From the NCBI RefSeq assembly GCF_902686445.1, contig NC_062218.1, positions 130,876,594 through 130,940,593 on the forward strand: a DNA stretch of 64,000 nucleotides, in the 5' to 3' direction. Source of the DNA: Sciurus carolinensis (taxonomy: Eukaryota > Chordata > Mammalia > Rodentia > Sciuridae). Shown here piece after piece: positions 1 to 12,649 of this stretch (position 1 is its first letter; every line of letters begins with the position of its first letter). A model generated the notes under the pieces. It did no database searches and was not told where the DNA came from. It saw only the letters and a program-made list of their open reading frames with translations. The position numbers and the translations under genes were made by a program.

Positions 1-157
1 TACAGCTACATCCCTAACCCTTTTTGTTTTGAGACAAGGTCTTACTAAATTGCTTAGGGTCTGGCTAAATTGCTGAGGCTGGCCTTGACCTTATGATTCT
101 CCTGCCTCAGCCTCCCAGAGGCTCTGGGATTACAGGTGTGAGCTACCATACCAGTAG
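1..157 (-). mobile_element. B1-dID SINE, cut by window edge
   Basis: Antisense ID end, T-rich linker and B1-like half (TGAGACAAGGTCTTACTAAA ... GGGATTACAGGTGTGAG). The ID half is truncated by the window start. Confidence 0.85.
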
Positions 158-389
158 AATAAATTTATTTTAAGCAGTATATTCTGTTACATTTTCAACT
201 AGTATGCTCAGTGTTTTCCCTCAACTTTCGGATCAAAGTACTTAAAAGTAAAGTCCCTCTAGATTTATACCAGTGGGTCTAATTATAGTCTGAAAAGAAA
301 GTACAATAAATATACTATAGTGTGCCCAAAATCTGTAAACAGGAAACAGTGTTGCTTTTAGATGTAATGTAGGGCCCTTTGAACATTCA

Positions 390-970
390 AGCAACAATTT
401 ATGGTGAGCACCTACTGTGTTTCTGGAACTGGGCTAGATTATAGGGACAGTGGAATCAGACTTTGGCCCAACTCTGTGGACTTACATTCTAGATGCAGGA
501 ATCCTGAGAAGGAATAAACCCACAAAATAATTATAGATCGTCATGAGTACAATTAAAGGAATAAATTCAATGCTGTGATAAACAGTAGTTAAGTGGGGTG
601 GGGAGGAATGAGGGAAGCAGTCCACTTTAGCCAGGAAGAGCCCATGAGCTGAGTCTAGAAGGATGAGATGGAGACAACTATGCCTACTAATAGGGGCAGG
701 GCAATTCAGGTAGAGAGCACAGCAAGTGCAAATGCCCTGAGGCAGGAAAAAAGCTTGCCCTGAGGCAGGAAAAAAGTTTGCTTTGAGAACTAGAGATCAA
801 GTCAGGGAAGTAGAAGGGAGTAGTAGGAGGGAGATGGCATTGGAGGGTAGGCTGGGCTACATAATAAATGTGGATTTTGCCCTTTGAGAGCAAAGGGAGT
901 ATCCTGAGGGGTTTACTGCAGGATTTTAAGTAAGGAAATGTGATGTTTTCACTTTGCTACTAGTGGAGAA
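390..970 (+). repeat. Ancient interspersed repeat, family not assigned
   Basis: It contains GAGCACCTACTGTGT, TTACATTCTAGATG and CAAGTGCAAATGCCCTGAGG, blocks familiar from old mammalian repeats. A 23-bp unit with CCCTGAGGCAGGAAAAAAG is duplicated in tandem at about 736-781. I cannot name the family with certainty. Confidence 0.5.
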
Positions 971-1599
971 TGATCTTAGGAGGACAAGAGCCTCTGCAGA
1001 CTTTAATTGTTTTAAGGCATGGTTACTTGGACAAATCTAGCAATGGTTTTGAAAAGATGTAAAGAAACACTGAAGAGGGTGAAACAGGGAAGAGTAAGGA
1101 TGTGAGCAAGAAAAATGTGGAGTTTATTAGAATAATGCAGGATAATGTCCATCTAAGCAGTGCCCAAGGGGAAGGAAACTTTGGTCGTTCTGGTCTGTTT
1201 GGCAGGGTCTTGGATTTTATGCCTCAGTGGGTATGAGAGTTCTTACATTGTAGGGTGCTCATTACTATGTAAGGTGATTTATGTAACAGGCTGAGTAATG
1301 CCTGACTCAAGTTATTTTAGCTGAAAGTATTGTTATTAGTTACAGGATCTATAGTGGAGTTAGCTGTTATTATTTTATTACCACCACCATATAAGAATTT
1401 CTAACAACACACCAAACTGAACTTCTTATCTTCCTTGCAGATTGTTCTCCATTTTCAATGATGGCAGAGTCCTGGAAATCATCATTCAAGCCATCGACCT
1501 GATCTTCAAAGAATTTCTGTTATATCTATTGCCTTACCCACTGCCCTACCCACACCAGTGTCACTTCTAGTCCTTTGCCAGATGATTCGCCACACACCA

Positions 1600-1885
1600 T
1601 GCAGAGCGACCACTGAAATTTACAGATATGATTATGATACTCCCTGACCTAAAATCTTGACATTTTCCCCTGACTCTTGAAATTAAGTGGAATTTCTTCA
1701 GCATGACTCAGGCCCTTCATATGCTGTCCCTTCTAGTTTCTTCGGGGGTTGTTCTCTGATTACTCACTAAAGCCCAACCCTATTAGTTAGTTCAATCATT
1801 AAGTAACTTTTTGCCTTAGATTCCATAAACATGCTCTTTCTTCTTTCTGGAAAACTCTACCCTCCCCATTTGGCCAATACCAGTA
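1600..1885 (+). mobile_element. LINE L2 fragment (left part)
   Basis: Diverged L2 3'-region text (ATTAAGTGGAATTTCTTCAG, then CTCTTTCTTCTTTCTGGAA), broken at 1885 by a DNA transposon and resuming at 2200. Confidence 0.65.
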
Positions 1886-2199
1886 CAGGCAGCCCTCCAT
1901 ATCTGAAGCTTCCTTATCTGATGATCTAACCATTAGTGGATTGAAAATATTCAGAAAAACGAGTCCCTGTACTGAACATGTAGACTTTTCTTTCTTGTCC
2001 TCATTCTCTAAAAAATATAGGTAACATCATGTACATTGTATTAGGTATTATAATACAGAAATGATTTAAAGAATATGGGAGGATGCATATGGGATATATT
2101 TAATACTGTACCACTTATACAAGGGACTTGAGCATCCACAGATTTTGGTATCCTTGGGGTTTTCCTGGAACTGACCCCACGGATGCTGAGGGATGGCTT
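1886..2199 (+). mobile_element. MER2-like (Tigger family) DNA transposon
   Basis: The ends are inverted (CAGGCAGCCCTCCATATC at left; GATGCTGAGGGATGGCTT at right) and flanked by TA on both sides. The interior has ACTTGAGCATCCACAGATTTTGG, matching MER2/Tigger non-autonomous elements. It splits an L2. Confidence 0.75.
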
Positions 2200-2490
2200 T
2201 ACTTCTTATCTCAGATATCACTTCTCTATGAAAGCTTCTCAGGTTCCACCCAAAATAGATATGGTCCTCCTGTTCTGTGCAGCTGCACTGCCTTTCACAG
2301 GATTTATCTTAATTGTACTTAAATGTTACTTGTGTGATTATTTGTTTACCTTCAATCTTCCCACTAGACAGTAAGCTCTGTGAAGGTGGGAGCCATGTTG
2401 GTCTTCTTATTCACTGAGATTTTTCCCAGTAAGCCAGGCATGGAGAAGGCATTCAGTATCTTGCTCCGATGAATGTATGAATTGAAATGA
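2200..2490 (+). mobile_element. LINE L2 3' end (right part)
   Basis: TCAGATATCACTTCTCTATG, CCCACTAGACAGTAAGCTCT and a closing ATGAATGTATGAATTGAA are typical of the L2 3' end. It continues the fragment left of the MER2-like element. Confidence 0.75.
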
Positions 2491-3115
2491 TCCTGCCTGC
2501 TTCAGCTTTTCTCCTCTCTGTGGACAGGGATCCCTGCAGGAAGGCTCTTTGGTGATTCTCTTTAGGATGACACACTTCAGTTTTGTGGGATGCTCTGCCT
2601 AAGCTGTCCAGCTCAGTGGTATTCAAGATATTTTTAAGTTCCTAGGACTCATGCTTTCAAAAACTCCATGACAGACAGCAATTTGTAATTTTGCCAAGTC
2701 TCAAATGAATGACATGGCAATGAAACTGGGATGTGGGGGACTGATTTCCTTAGCCAGAGAATGCAAGCTCAACTGGCAGCTCAGTAGCCATGTCACAATA
2801 AGGCTGCTCTGCTCAAATACTTGCAGAATAGTATTTTGGGATACACTGCTTTCCAGGTCCATATAAAATAATTTAAAAGTATTAAAGGTGAACTTTAAGC
2901 AACATTGCTTTAATATTAAACTTTCTGTTAGATATTCAAAATAAATAATTACATAAACCTCAATGAGCCTAAGTACCCAGGAATTTGCCTTTGGGGCTTT
3001 GTTGTAATAAAGACATGCACCTCTAAGAGTGCTAAAAAACACACAAAGTACACAACCACACATTGCTTTCTTCACAAGATACCCTTTGAAATTTTAGTCA
3101 TAAGAATCTGAAACA

Positions 3116-3254
3116 GGGCTGGGGTTATAGCTCAGTGGTAGAGTGCTTGCCTGGCATGTATGAGGCACTGGGTTTGATTCTCAGCACCACATAACGAAAT
3201 AAATAAAGATATTGTGTCTGTCTATGGCTAAAAATATTAAAAAAAAAAAAAAAA
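3116..3254 (+). mobile_element. ID SINE, long-tail type
   Basis: GGGCTGGGGTTATAGCTCAG start, tail ATATTGTGTCTGTCTATGGC then poly-A. A 14-bp target duplication AAGAATCTGAAACA flanks it (3102-3115, 3255-3268). Confidence 0.92.
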
Positions 3255-3270
3255 AAGAATCTGAAACAAG

Positions 3271-3483
3271 GCCAGGTGTGGTGGCCCACGCCTATAATCC
3301 CAGTGGCCCGGGAGGCTGAGGAAGGAGGATTACAAGTTCAAAGCCAGCCTCAGCTGGTAAGGCACTAAGCAACTCAGTAAGACCCTGTCTCTAAATAAAA
3401 TACAAGATAGGGCTGGGATGGGGCTCAGTGATTGAATGCCCTGAGTTCAATTCCTGAATTCCTGGTACCAATCAATCAATCAA
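3271..3483 (+). mobile_element. B1-dID SINE
   Basis: It starts GCCAGGTGTGGTGGCCCACG and has an ATCA-repeat tail. The near-identical target duplication TCTGAAACAAG / TCTGGAACAAG overlaps the duplication of the neighbouring ID. Confidence 0.92.
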
Positions 3484-3576
3484 TCTGGAACAAGAGAAGA
3501 TCCTTGTAGGATCCTGGCCAGGCAAATAGGCAGATTGAGATTCAATTTACAATGATTGAACACTTAGCTACTTTTA

Positions 3577-3690
3577 TCTCACACTCATGAATAATCAATC
3601 CTTGCAAGTTACATAGTATCATCCGCATTCTATAGAATGAAGAAACCAAAACCTAGAGACAAAGTTAGCTGCCCAAAACACAATAAGGGG
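3577..3690 (+). mobile_element. MIR fragment
   Basis: CTATAGAATGAAGAAACCAAAACCTAGAGA with the downstream GCTGCCCAAAACAC pattern of MIR-type SINEs. Confidence 0.55.
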
Positions 3691-3709
3691 TAAAGACAGA
3701 ATCTTTTTC

Positions 3710-3768
3710 TTTTGGTACTGGGGATTGAACCCAGGGGTGCTTTACCACTGAGTTACATCCTGGAGTTG
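3710..3768 (-). mobile_element. ID-half fragment of a SINE
   Basis: TTTTGGTACTGGGGATTGAA ... CACTGAGTTACATCC, an antisense ID unit without the B1 half. Confidence 0.75.
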
Positions 3769-3784
3769 GGATTTAGACCCAGAC

Positions 3785-3899
3785 TTTTTTTTTAATACCT
3801 TAATTTAATTAATTTATTTATGTGGTTCTGAGGGTGGAACCCAGTGCCTCACATATGCTAGGCAAGCGCTCTACCACTGAGCTATAACCCCAGCCCCCA
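3785..3899 (-). mobile_element. ID SINE, long-tail type
   Basis: Antisense poly-T and tail, then CTAGGCAAGCGCTCTACCAC and CCCCAGCCCC, a well preserved ID body. Confidence 0.88.
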
Positions 3900-4129
3900 G
3901 ACTTTGTTTTCAATCTAGTGCTATTTTGGGGAGGAAAAAGTCTCTGTATTTCCAGTTCTGGTCCTGAGAAAGTCTAAGTTTCTCTCAACTTTCATGTGCT
4001 ATTACTGAGTTAAAATCAACATCAACATGATTATAGGCAAGCAAATTTTATATGTATTCTTCTTTTCCTTACTATTTGAGAATAATTAGTAGATACTGTG
4101 TACAATAGTTCAGTATGGATACCCTAAAA

Positions 4130-4830
4130 CCAATGACATTTACTATCAAAATCTGGTACAATTAACAGAAACAATAAACTTAATACAATACTATTATCTA
4201 ATCTCTTCAAATTTCTCCAATTGTCCTAATAATGTACTGTACATATATATATATATTTTTTTTGTGATGGGGATTAAACCCAGCAATAATGTACTTGATC
4301 CAGTTTAGAATCATGTATTGCATATAATATTCACAAGCTTTAGTTTCTTTGTTTTTAAGACCTTGGTACTTTTGAAAAGTACAGACTGTTATTTTGTAAA
4401 AGGTCATTCCATACGTTTTTGTCTGATGCTTCCTTGTGATTCCTTGTCTGACTGCAGAGATCCAGGACATGGATTTTTGGCAAGAACACTGCATATATGA
4501 TAATGTGTTCTTTCAGCCCAACACATCCAGGAAAAATGTCAGGTTTCTTCCCTGTCCAGTTACTATTTTTCCTTTTATAAAAAAATTTAAATTCAGCAGT
4601 TAGTTCTTTCGTTTTTCTAAGGTCTTCTATAACCTTTGGGTAACAAAATCTCATATGAAGCAGCTAGTCCATCATTATCCTTGTCAATATTCACCTCCTG
4701 AGTGTCAACCTGGTCTAACTTTCCCAAGATTCTTACCAATTACTGGCTTCATCTGTTATTTGAGTTTCTAGGAAGAGCAAGTTTCATGGGCTATCATTAG
4801 GGTATCTCACATCTTTTGCAAGATATACAG
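4130..4830. mobile_element. Ancient LINE-1 (L1M-type) 3' region fragment
   Basis: TACTTTTGAAAAGTACAGACTG and nearby text match the same old repeat seen at 8203-9495. Family and orientation are not resolved. The 99-codon ORF here is chance. Confidence 0.45.
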
Positions 4831-5065
4831 GTCCATTTTGCCACTGATTTGCTCTGTATTTGCATTGTATTAACAGATGTTTACAATGCCCATAGTCAGT
4901 GAACAATCAACCCAACAAGGGCCTTGCAGCAAGAGGCCAGAGTCAGGTGTTAGGGCCAATCAACCTTTCATGCTATGATGACTTTTGCTTATACAATCAT
5001 ATGACTAGGAGGCCCACTGGACTATCAGTCACAACAAAAACATGCGATTTTTCTGTTTCATATTA

Positions 5066-5377
<312 letters not shown>

Positions 5378-5427
5378 TTACATAATGTTAAATAATGTTA
5401 TAAGCTAAAATCCCATGGGCATAATTA

Positions 5428-6545
<1,118 letters not shown>

Positions 6546-6547
6546 AC

Positions 6548-6690
6548 ACGATAAGTGGTGCGTGGTGCGTGCCTGCAGTCCCAGTTACTTGGGAGACTGA
6601 AGTAGGAGGAACACTTGAACAGAAGTTCAGAGTCAGCCTGGGTAACAGTGAGACCTTGGCTCAAAAAAAGAAAAAGGAAAAAAATTCATT
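6548..6690 (+). mobile_element. B1-like SINE monomer
   Basis: B1 half only (GCCTGCAGTCCCAGTTACTT ... GTGAGACCTTGGCTC) ending in an A-rich tail, with no ID half. Confidence 0.8.
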
Positions 6691-7034
6691 TTTGCTTTTT
6701 AAATTTTCCCGTACTTTGTCTTTCACCAGATACATATTGTTTGTGTAAAACGAAGTTTAAAAAGAAGGATGAATATTTTCAACCTTTGCTTCTTACTCAT
6801 AACTTTTAAAGACTCTATTGTTTTTTAAAATACATCTCATCTCTTTAATGTGTTTACCTAACATTTTCTACATTTTCTTTCATACACAGAAGTTCATATT
6901 ATTGTATTTGAATATTTGCAAGCTATTCCTCAAATTCTTTTAATGTGTAATTTATATTTATTTGCTCACAAGACAATTTTCCTATTTAATGACCTTTTAT
7001 TTTGAAGTGCATTTTATCATCCAATTTTTATGCC

Positions 7035-7640
7035 ACAGCCTGCATAAATTTTGTGCTGGCTTATTACCATGTGACCCAGTTATCCCACTCCTTGGTGTAT
7101 ACCCAATGGACTTAAACTCAGCATACTATGGTGATGCAGCCACATCAATGTTCATAGCAGCTCAATTCACAATAGCTAAGCTATGGAACCAACCTAGGGG
7201 CTATTCAACACATGAATGAATAAGGAAAATGTGGTATATATACACATGGAACATTACTCAGCCATAAAGATGAATGAAATGGCATTTACTGGTAAGTGAA
7301 TGAAACTGGAGACTATCATGCTAAGTGAAATAAGTCAATTCCAAAAAAACCAAAGGCTGAATGTTCTTTCTGATACTTGAATGCTAACATGCAATAAGGG
7401 GTGGGTGGTGGAGAATAGAAGTTCACTGGATTAGACAAAGGGGAATGAAGGGAAGGGACAGGGGATGGAAATAGGAAAGACAATAGACTGAATCGGACAT
7501 AACTTTCCTTTGTTCATATATAACTACAAGACCAGTATAACTCCACATGTACAACCACAAGAATGGGAAGTTATACTCCATTTATGTATGATGTGTCAAA
7601 ATACATTCTTCTGTCATGTATAACTAAAAAGAAAAAAAAA
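7035..7640 (+). mobile_element. LINE-1 3' end with poly-A
   Basis: End of ORF2 (GTATACCCAATGGACTTAAA, ATGTGGTATATATACACATG), followed by a 3'UTR with a GGGGTGGGTGGTGGAG G-rich tract and an A-rich tail. The 3'UTR text recurs at 9962, 11264 and 19021, so this looks like one rodent-lineage L1 group. Confidence 0.85.
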
Positions 7641-7669
7641 AAACAACCAAACAAAAAAACAGGAAATTT

Positions 7670-7895
7670 ACTGGTTGCAGTGATGGACACCTGTAATCCC
7701 AGTGACTTGAGAGGTTGAGACAAGTGGATTGCAAGTTTGAGATGGGCTTTAGCAACTTAGCGAGTCCTTAAGCGACTTAGTAAGACCCTGTCTCAAATTA
7801 AAAAATTAAAAAATTAAAAATAAGGGGTGGGGATGTGGCTCAGTGAGAGAGTGCCTCTGTTCAATTCCCAGTACCAAAAAACAAACAAAACAAGA
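7670..7895 (+). mobile_element. B1-dID SINE
   Basis: Both halves are present, joined by a variable AAATTAAAAAATTAAAAA linker; the ID half ends TTCAATTCCCAGTACC plus an A-rich tail. Confidence 0.88.
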
Positions 7896-8031
7896 ACAAA
7901 ATAAGCCCAGGAAAATAGCATACACACACTACTGTACTAAAAATCAGATTTTTAAATATTATTGCCCTCATTATGTTATTTCTGATCACACATCACATTT
8001 AGCTGTCTGCTCTCCCTCTGCCCCCACTACA

Positions 8032-8202
8032 GGTAATGGGGATTGAACCCAGGGGCACTTTATCACTGAGTTACATTCCCAGTCCTTTTTATTTTTTGAG
8101 ACAGTGTCTTGTTGAGTATCAGGTTGCCTCAAACTTGCAATCTTCCTGCTTCAGCTCCTGAGTCACTGTGATTATAGACACATGCCACTGCACCTGACTT
8201 TA
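8032..8202 (-). mobile_element. B1-dID SINE
   Basis: Antisense GGGGATTGAACCCAGGGGCA through the B1 start GCCACTGCACCTGAC. Confidence 0.88.
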
Positions 8203-9495
8203 TTTTAATGCCCTTTAATCTGGAATTATTCTTCAATCTTGCTTTGTCTTTCATGACATTTTTGAAAAGCACAGGTTAATTTTTTATAGAATATCTCTCA
8301 TTTGAGATTTGTCTAATATTTTCCCATGAATGGATCAAGGTTATACATTTTTGGCAGGAGAACTCCAAAAAAGATGCTGTAATTCTCAGTGTGTCCTAAT
8401 AAGAGGCACATAATGCCAGTTTGTCCTATTGCTGGTATTAACTTCGATCACTTGATCAAGGTCGTGCCTCCATGTACTATATTTTTCCTTTGTAAAAAAT
8501 GAGTATGTCATGGGGATATACTTGGAGGCAATAAAATATCTTGTCACTTCATAAAAGTTCACCATTTTAGTGTCCACTCATTCTGAATTAATCATTATTA
8601 TGATGTTTGTCAAACCGTCATTCCTTTTTCCTTAATTCATCATTTCTTCTTCCATTTTGGTTCTTTCTTTTTTCTTTTTGGTACCAGGGATTGAACCCAG
8701 GGGCACTTAATCACTAAGCTACATCTCCAGCCCTGTTTATTTTTTATTTTGAGACAGGGTCTCAATAAGTTGCTTAGGGCTTTGCTAAATTGCTGAGGCT
8801 GGTTTTGACCCTGTGATCCTCTTGCCTCAGTCCCCCAAGGTACTGGGATTACAAATGTGAGCCACCTCACCCACAATGTTTTGCTTTTTTATGGTAGAGA
8901 AAGGTTCCTTCTGTTCTTCCCTTTCTGTCAGTAGTGGAGTTTTGTTATAATCCTTCACTGTCAGTATCATTTTGGAGCTCAAATTATCCCAAATTTGACC
9001 GACAGAGGCCCTGTAAGCTGACTTATGTGTCTTTGGACATATTTTGAACATTTTTTGAACACTTTCTTACTTTGTGATACAAGGTATTTCAGGCTTCTCT
9101 TGTATTATTCCTTCCTCAGTTCTGGAGTCAGCCATTTCTTCAAGGATCGCTGAATCCTTTCAGCATCTGCTGATATTTATATTCAAAGATCTGGGTACAA
9201 GGTATTCCCACTACAACTAAGGTGAATATGCTCTATGCTTCTATGCTTCCTCAGTGTACAGAGATAGGAAACAGATGTATGAATGTGCACACATACATAC
9301 ACAAACTTTGCTTATATCAAACATATACAAATACACCCTCACACATCTATCTATAATTGTTAGAAACCACAAGTTTATATTGGTACCTCCAATTCTAATC
9401 CAGTACCACAGGATTCCCTCTATCCTTTCCCCGTTCATATGTGTAACACTCTTCTCTGACAGTGAGAAACATGGCACTCATTATTCATAATAAAT
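8203..9495. mobile_element. Ancient LINE-1 (L1M-type) 3' region, interrupted by a SINE
   Basis: Long old repeat with ACATTTTTGAAAAGCACAGG, AACTTCGATCACTTGATCAA and CAGTGAGAAACATGGC blocks, split by a SINE at 8660-8874. The order of blocks fits one ancestral element; the name is tentative. Confidence 0.5.
8660..8874 (-). mobile_element. B1-dID SINE
   Basis: Full antisense dimer: TGGTACCAGGGATTGAACCC to TGAGCCACCTCACCC. Confidence 0.92.
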
Positions 9496-9599
9496 TTATT
9501 TGTTTTATCCTAGACTACACATAAGACAGTTTTTGAATAGTTAAACCCTGCCTCTTCAAAAAAGAAACCCAGTAATTAGAGTTCGATATTACAGTTCAC

Positions 9600-9915
9600 T
9601 CTATCTTTAGCATGAAGATGTTTAGTCCAAACACTGTTTTAAGTTACTTGGACAGATATGAAGAACAAATCAGTGGTTGCTAGGAGCTGGGAAGGATGGA
9701 TGTTTGTATAGAAGGTTAGCATGAGGGGTCCTTATGGAAAAGTTTTATATGTTGACATAAATCTACATGTGATAAAAATACACAGACTATGCACAAATAA
9801 GTGCATGTAAGATGGGTAGAATTCGAATAGTCTTGGATTGTATCAATGTTAATTTCTTGTTTGGCATATTGTGGTATAGTTATGCAAGACTCAAGCACTG
9901 GGGAAAAACAGGGTG
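9600..9915 (+). mobile_element. Old LINE-1 3'UTR-like fragment
   Basis: ATCAGTGGTTGCTAGGAGCT and GATAAAAATACACAGACTAT resemble 3' regions of old L1M elements. Similar text is at 40640-40840. Confidence 0.4.
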
Positions 9916-9961
9916 AAGGATACACAGTACCTCTTTCTAATAGTTTTTGCAACTTCCTGTA

Positions 9962-10272
9962 CATCTATAATTCTTCTCAAAAAACCAAGGCCGAATGATC
10001 TCTCTGATAAGCAGATGATGATATATAAAGGGGTGGGAGGGAGGCAAGAATGGAGGAAGGATGGATTGTATAGAGGAAAATGAGGGGTGGGGAGGGAATG
10101 GGGAGAAGGAAAAATAACAGAATGAGACAAACATCATTACCCTACGTAAATGTATGATCACACAAATGGTGCAACTCTACTTCGTGTACAACCAGAGAAA
10201 CAATAGTTGTGCCCATTTGTGTACAATGAATCAAAATAAATTAATTAATAATAAATATTTTTTAAAAGTTTT
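9962..10272 (+). mobile_element. LINE-1 3' end fragment
   Basis: AAAAAACCAAGGCCGAATGA, the G-rich tract GGGGTGGGAGGGAGGC and a tail AATCAAAATAAATTAATTAA. Same 3'UTR group as 7035-7640. Confidence 0.8.
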
Positions 10273-10298
10273 TTTTTTTTTTAAACGAAAGTTTCATG

Positions 10299-10516
10299 AC
10301 TGGATGTGGTGGCACATTACTATAATCTCAGCAACTCAGGAGGCTGAGGCAGAAGGATCGTGAATTTAAAGCCAGCCTCAGTAACTTAGAGAAGTCCTAA
10401 GCACATTAGTGAGACCCTGTCTCAAAATAAAAAATGAAAAGGGTCAGGGATGTAGCTGAGTGTTAAGTGCCCCTAGGTTCAATCCCTGGTACCAATAAAT
10501 AAATAAATAAATAAGT
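10299..10516 (+). mobile_element. B1-dID SINE
   Basis: Starts CTGGATGTGGTGGCACATTA; ends CCCTGGTACC followed by an (AATA)n tail. Confidence 0.9.
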
Positions 10517-10525
10517 TACCTGTTG

Positions 10526-10620
10526 TGCTTGGGATATATAGCTCAGTGCCTAGCATGCATGAGACCCTGGGTTTGGTCCCCAGCACTGTCCCACTCCAAA
10601 GAAAAACCCCTAAAACAAAA
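10526..10620 (+). mobile_element. ID SINE, degraded
   Basis: GCTTGGGATATATAGCTCAG ... GGTTTGGTCCCCAGCAC with an A-rich end; part of the ID body is deleted. Confidence 0.75.
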
Positions 10621-10889
10621 GTTACTTAGGCTTATTGCTCCTTCTTCCCCCATTATTTTTTAATTTTAAATATAATTAATTTGTTTGTAGTCCCCTTAAT
10701 ATTTTTGGGAATGTAAAATATCACGGCTCCCAAAAGTTTAAAAGTTGTAACTATACAAAAAGGCAAGCTCAGGAAGGAATTTACCACCATCACTGTTACC
10801 ATTGCCAGCCCAGTCCAGTACCTTTTCTTCTTTGTACCCCTTTACTTCTCATTCACCCTCTGTAAGAAATTTTATTAGTTTGTAGTTTA

Positions 10890-11160
10890 CCGTAACTTTT
10901 TTCCATAAATGATCATAATCATGTATATTTTAGATTTTTTCATTTTTTAGAAAAAGATATGTATATTATTATTCATATTCTTTTGTATTTTTCTCTTTTA
11001 AAAAACATCTTAATATATCTTACAAGTCAGTTTGTTGAAATTTTCCTCATTTTAAATTTTTATCTTTTTATAACTTCATAATGCTCCATTGTGTATAAGA
11101 TATACAGTAAGTATTCAACCACTCTCATAGGTATGGGCATTTGTTTTTTTTGTTGTTGTT
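10890..11160 (-). mobile_element. Old LINE-1 fragment
   Basis: Antisense ORF2-end text (ATAACTTCATAATGCTCCAT). It probably belongs with 11604-11945, separated by later insertions. Confidence 0.5.
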
Positions 11161-11194
11161 GTTTTTGTGTGTGGGGGTGGTGTGCCTGCATGCA

Positions 11195-11253
11195 TGCACA
11201 AAATCCAGGGGTACTTTATCATTGAGCTACACTCCAGTCCTTTTTATTTTGAT
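11195..11253 (-). mobile_element. B1-dID SINE, left piece
   Basis: Antisense ID end and linker. The SINE is split by the LINE-1 at 11264-11524 and resumes at 11525. Confidence 0.75.
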
Positions 11254-11263
11254 GCAGGGTCTT

Positions 11264-11524
11264 TTTAAAAAAAATTTTTTTTAATACACGTATATAGGTA
11301 ATAATGTCTGTCTCATTCTACCATCCTTCCCATCCCCACAGCCCCAACCCTCCCGTCACTCCCCTCTGCAGAATCCAAAGTTCCTTCATTCTTCCCTACT
11401 CACCCCCCACAATGGATCAGCATCTGCTTATCAGAGAAAACATTCGGCCTTTAGTTTTTTGGGTTTGGCCTATATCACTTAGCATGATATTCTCTAGTCC
11501 ACCCATTTACCTGCAAATGATGAG
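11264..11524 (-). mobile_element. LINE-1 3' end inserted in a SINE
   Basis: Poly-T then antisense L1 3'UTR (AGGTAATAATGTCTGTCTCA) and ORF2 end (ATATCACTTAGCATGATATT). GCAGGGTCTT repeats on both sides (11254-11263, 11525-11534), as expected for a target duplication. Confidence 0.82.
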
Positions 11525-11603
11525 GCAGGGTCTTGCTAAGTTGCAATCCTCATGGCTCAGTCTCTCAAGCTGCTGAGATTATAGGCCTGTGTCACTGTGG
11601 CTT
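11525..11603 (-). mobile_element. B1-dID SINE, right piece
   Basis: GCAGGGTCTTGCTAAGTTGC to TAGGCCTGTGTCACTGTGGC, completing the SINE begun at 11195. Confidence 0.75.
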
Positions 11604-11945
11604 TTTTCTAATATTTTGTAATCATTAACAATATTGTGAAGACCCTTGTACCAATACTTTGTATTATTAGAAATGTGTCTTCAGGATGAACTCTAGAAAT
11701 GAGGTTGCTGGATCAAGAGGTGAATGTACCTTTAGAAGTTCTACTGGATATTGAGACATTCCCCTTCATAAGGCTTGTACCATTTTTGCATTCCCATCAG
11801 CAATGAATGAGTACCTGTTTTCATATAACCTCACTAATAGAGTGTATTACTGTTCTTCAATTTTTCTTTTTTACTATTCAGATTGGTGAGAAACGGTAAC
11901 TCAGTGTAGCTTTTAATTTACTTTTCATTAAATATAAGCGAGACT
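11604..11945 (-). mobile_element. Old LINE-1 ORF2-end fragment
   Basis: Antisense text such as GAGGTTGCTGGATCAAGAGG and GCATTCCCATCAGCAATGAA, typical of the L1 ORF2 C-terminal region. Confidence 0.6.
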
Positions 11946-12625
11946 GAACACTATAGGAAAATATGACAGATCTTTATCCTTTGTAAACACAGATGCAAAA
12001 ACCTAACAAAACATTAGCAACTTAAATCCATCAATATATAAAAAGGATAACATGCAACCAATTAGATTTTTTTTAAGGAATGCAAGGCTCATTAAACTTT
12101 AAGAAATTACTCAATGTAATCTCCTATGTCAATGGGATAAAGGAGAAAAATTATGATTATCTCAAGGTAGAAAATATATTTTATAAACTTCAACATTTAT
12201 TCTTTAGAAAAACACTCGGAAATCTAGAAATGAAAAAAAATTTCCTCAATCTGACAAAGGGTACCTATGAAACATCTAAAGCTAACTTCACATTTGATGA
12301 TCAAAGACTGGATGTTTTCCCCCTAAGATCAGGAATGATGCAAGGTTGTCTGCTTTCACCACTTCTCCAACATTCTATTAGAGGTTCTAGTTCATGCAAT
12401 AAGGCAAGAAAAAGAAGCAAAAGGCATACAGATTGGAAAGAAAGATATTAAAATCTCTTTATTTGCAGGCAAGACAACTATGTATGTAGAAAATTCTAAG
12501 AAAATTACAAAAAATACTACTAGAATAAATGAATTTACCAAAGTTGCAGAATTTTTATATACCATCAATGAGTCACTGGAAAATGCCAAGTCACACAGGT
12601 GTATGAATTTGTCAAGACTCACTGA
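11946..12625 (+). mobile_element. LINE-1 ORF2 reverse transcriptase remnant
   Basis: It encodes degraded RT text including VFPLRSGMMQGCLLSPLLQH. The catalytic FADD reads FAGK in the shifted frame near 12465, so the enzyme is dead. A frameshift lies just before that. Confidence 0.8.
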
Positions 12626-12649
12626 ATGATATTTATGTAAGTTAGTTTA

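Noticed and set aside
1441..1560. Plus-strand exon-like segment after CTTCCTTGCAG
   Set aside because: The acceptor-like sequence is good, but the frame meets a stop, no donor follows at a sensible place and no family match is seen. It lies at the edge of an L2.
2701..3075. 124-codon minus-strand ORF
   Set aside because: No family resemblance and no splice or start context; it sits in intron next to SINEs. Length alone is not unusual for AT-rich intron.
3116..3190. tRNA gene
   Set aside because: The ID body derives from a tRNA and has A/B-box-like text, but it is a dispersed SINE with poly-A tail and target duplication.
4355..4654. 99-codon minus-strand ORF, considered as the missing SIMC1 terminal exon
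   Set aside because: Its residues do not match the SIMC1 C-terminus, and the text matches an old repeat also present at 8203-9495.
12080..12451. 123-codon plus-strand ORF as a gene
   Set aside because: It is a decayed LINE-1 reverse transcriptase fragment.
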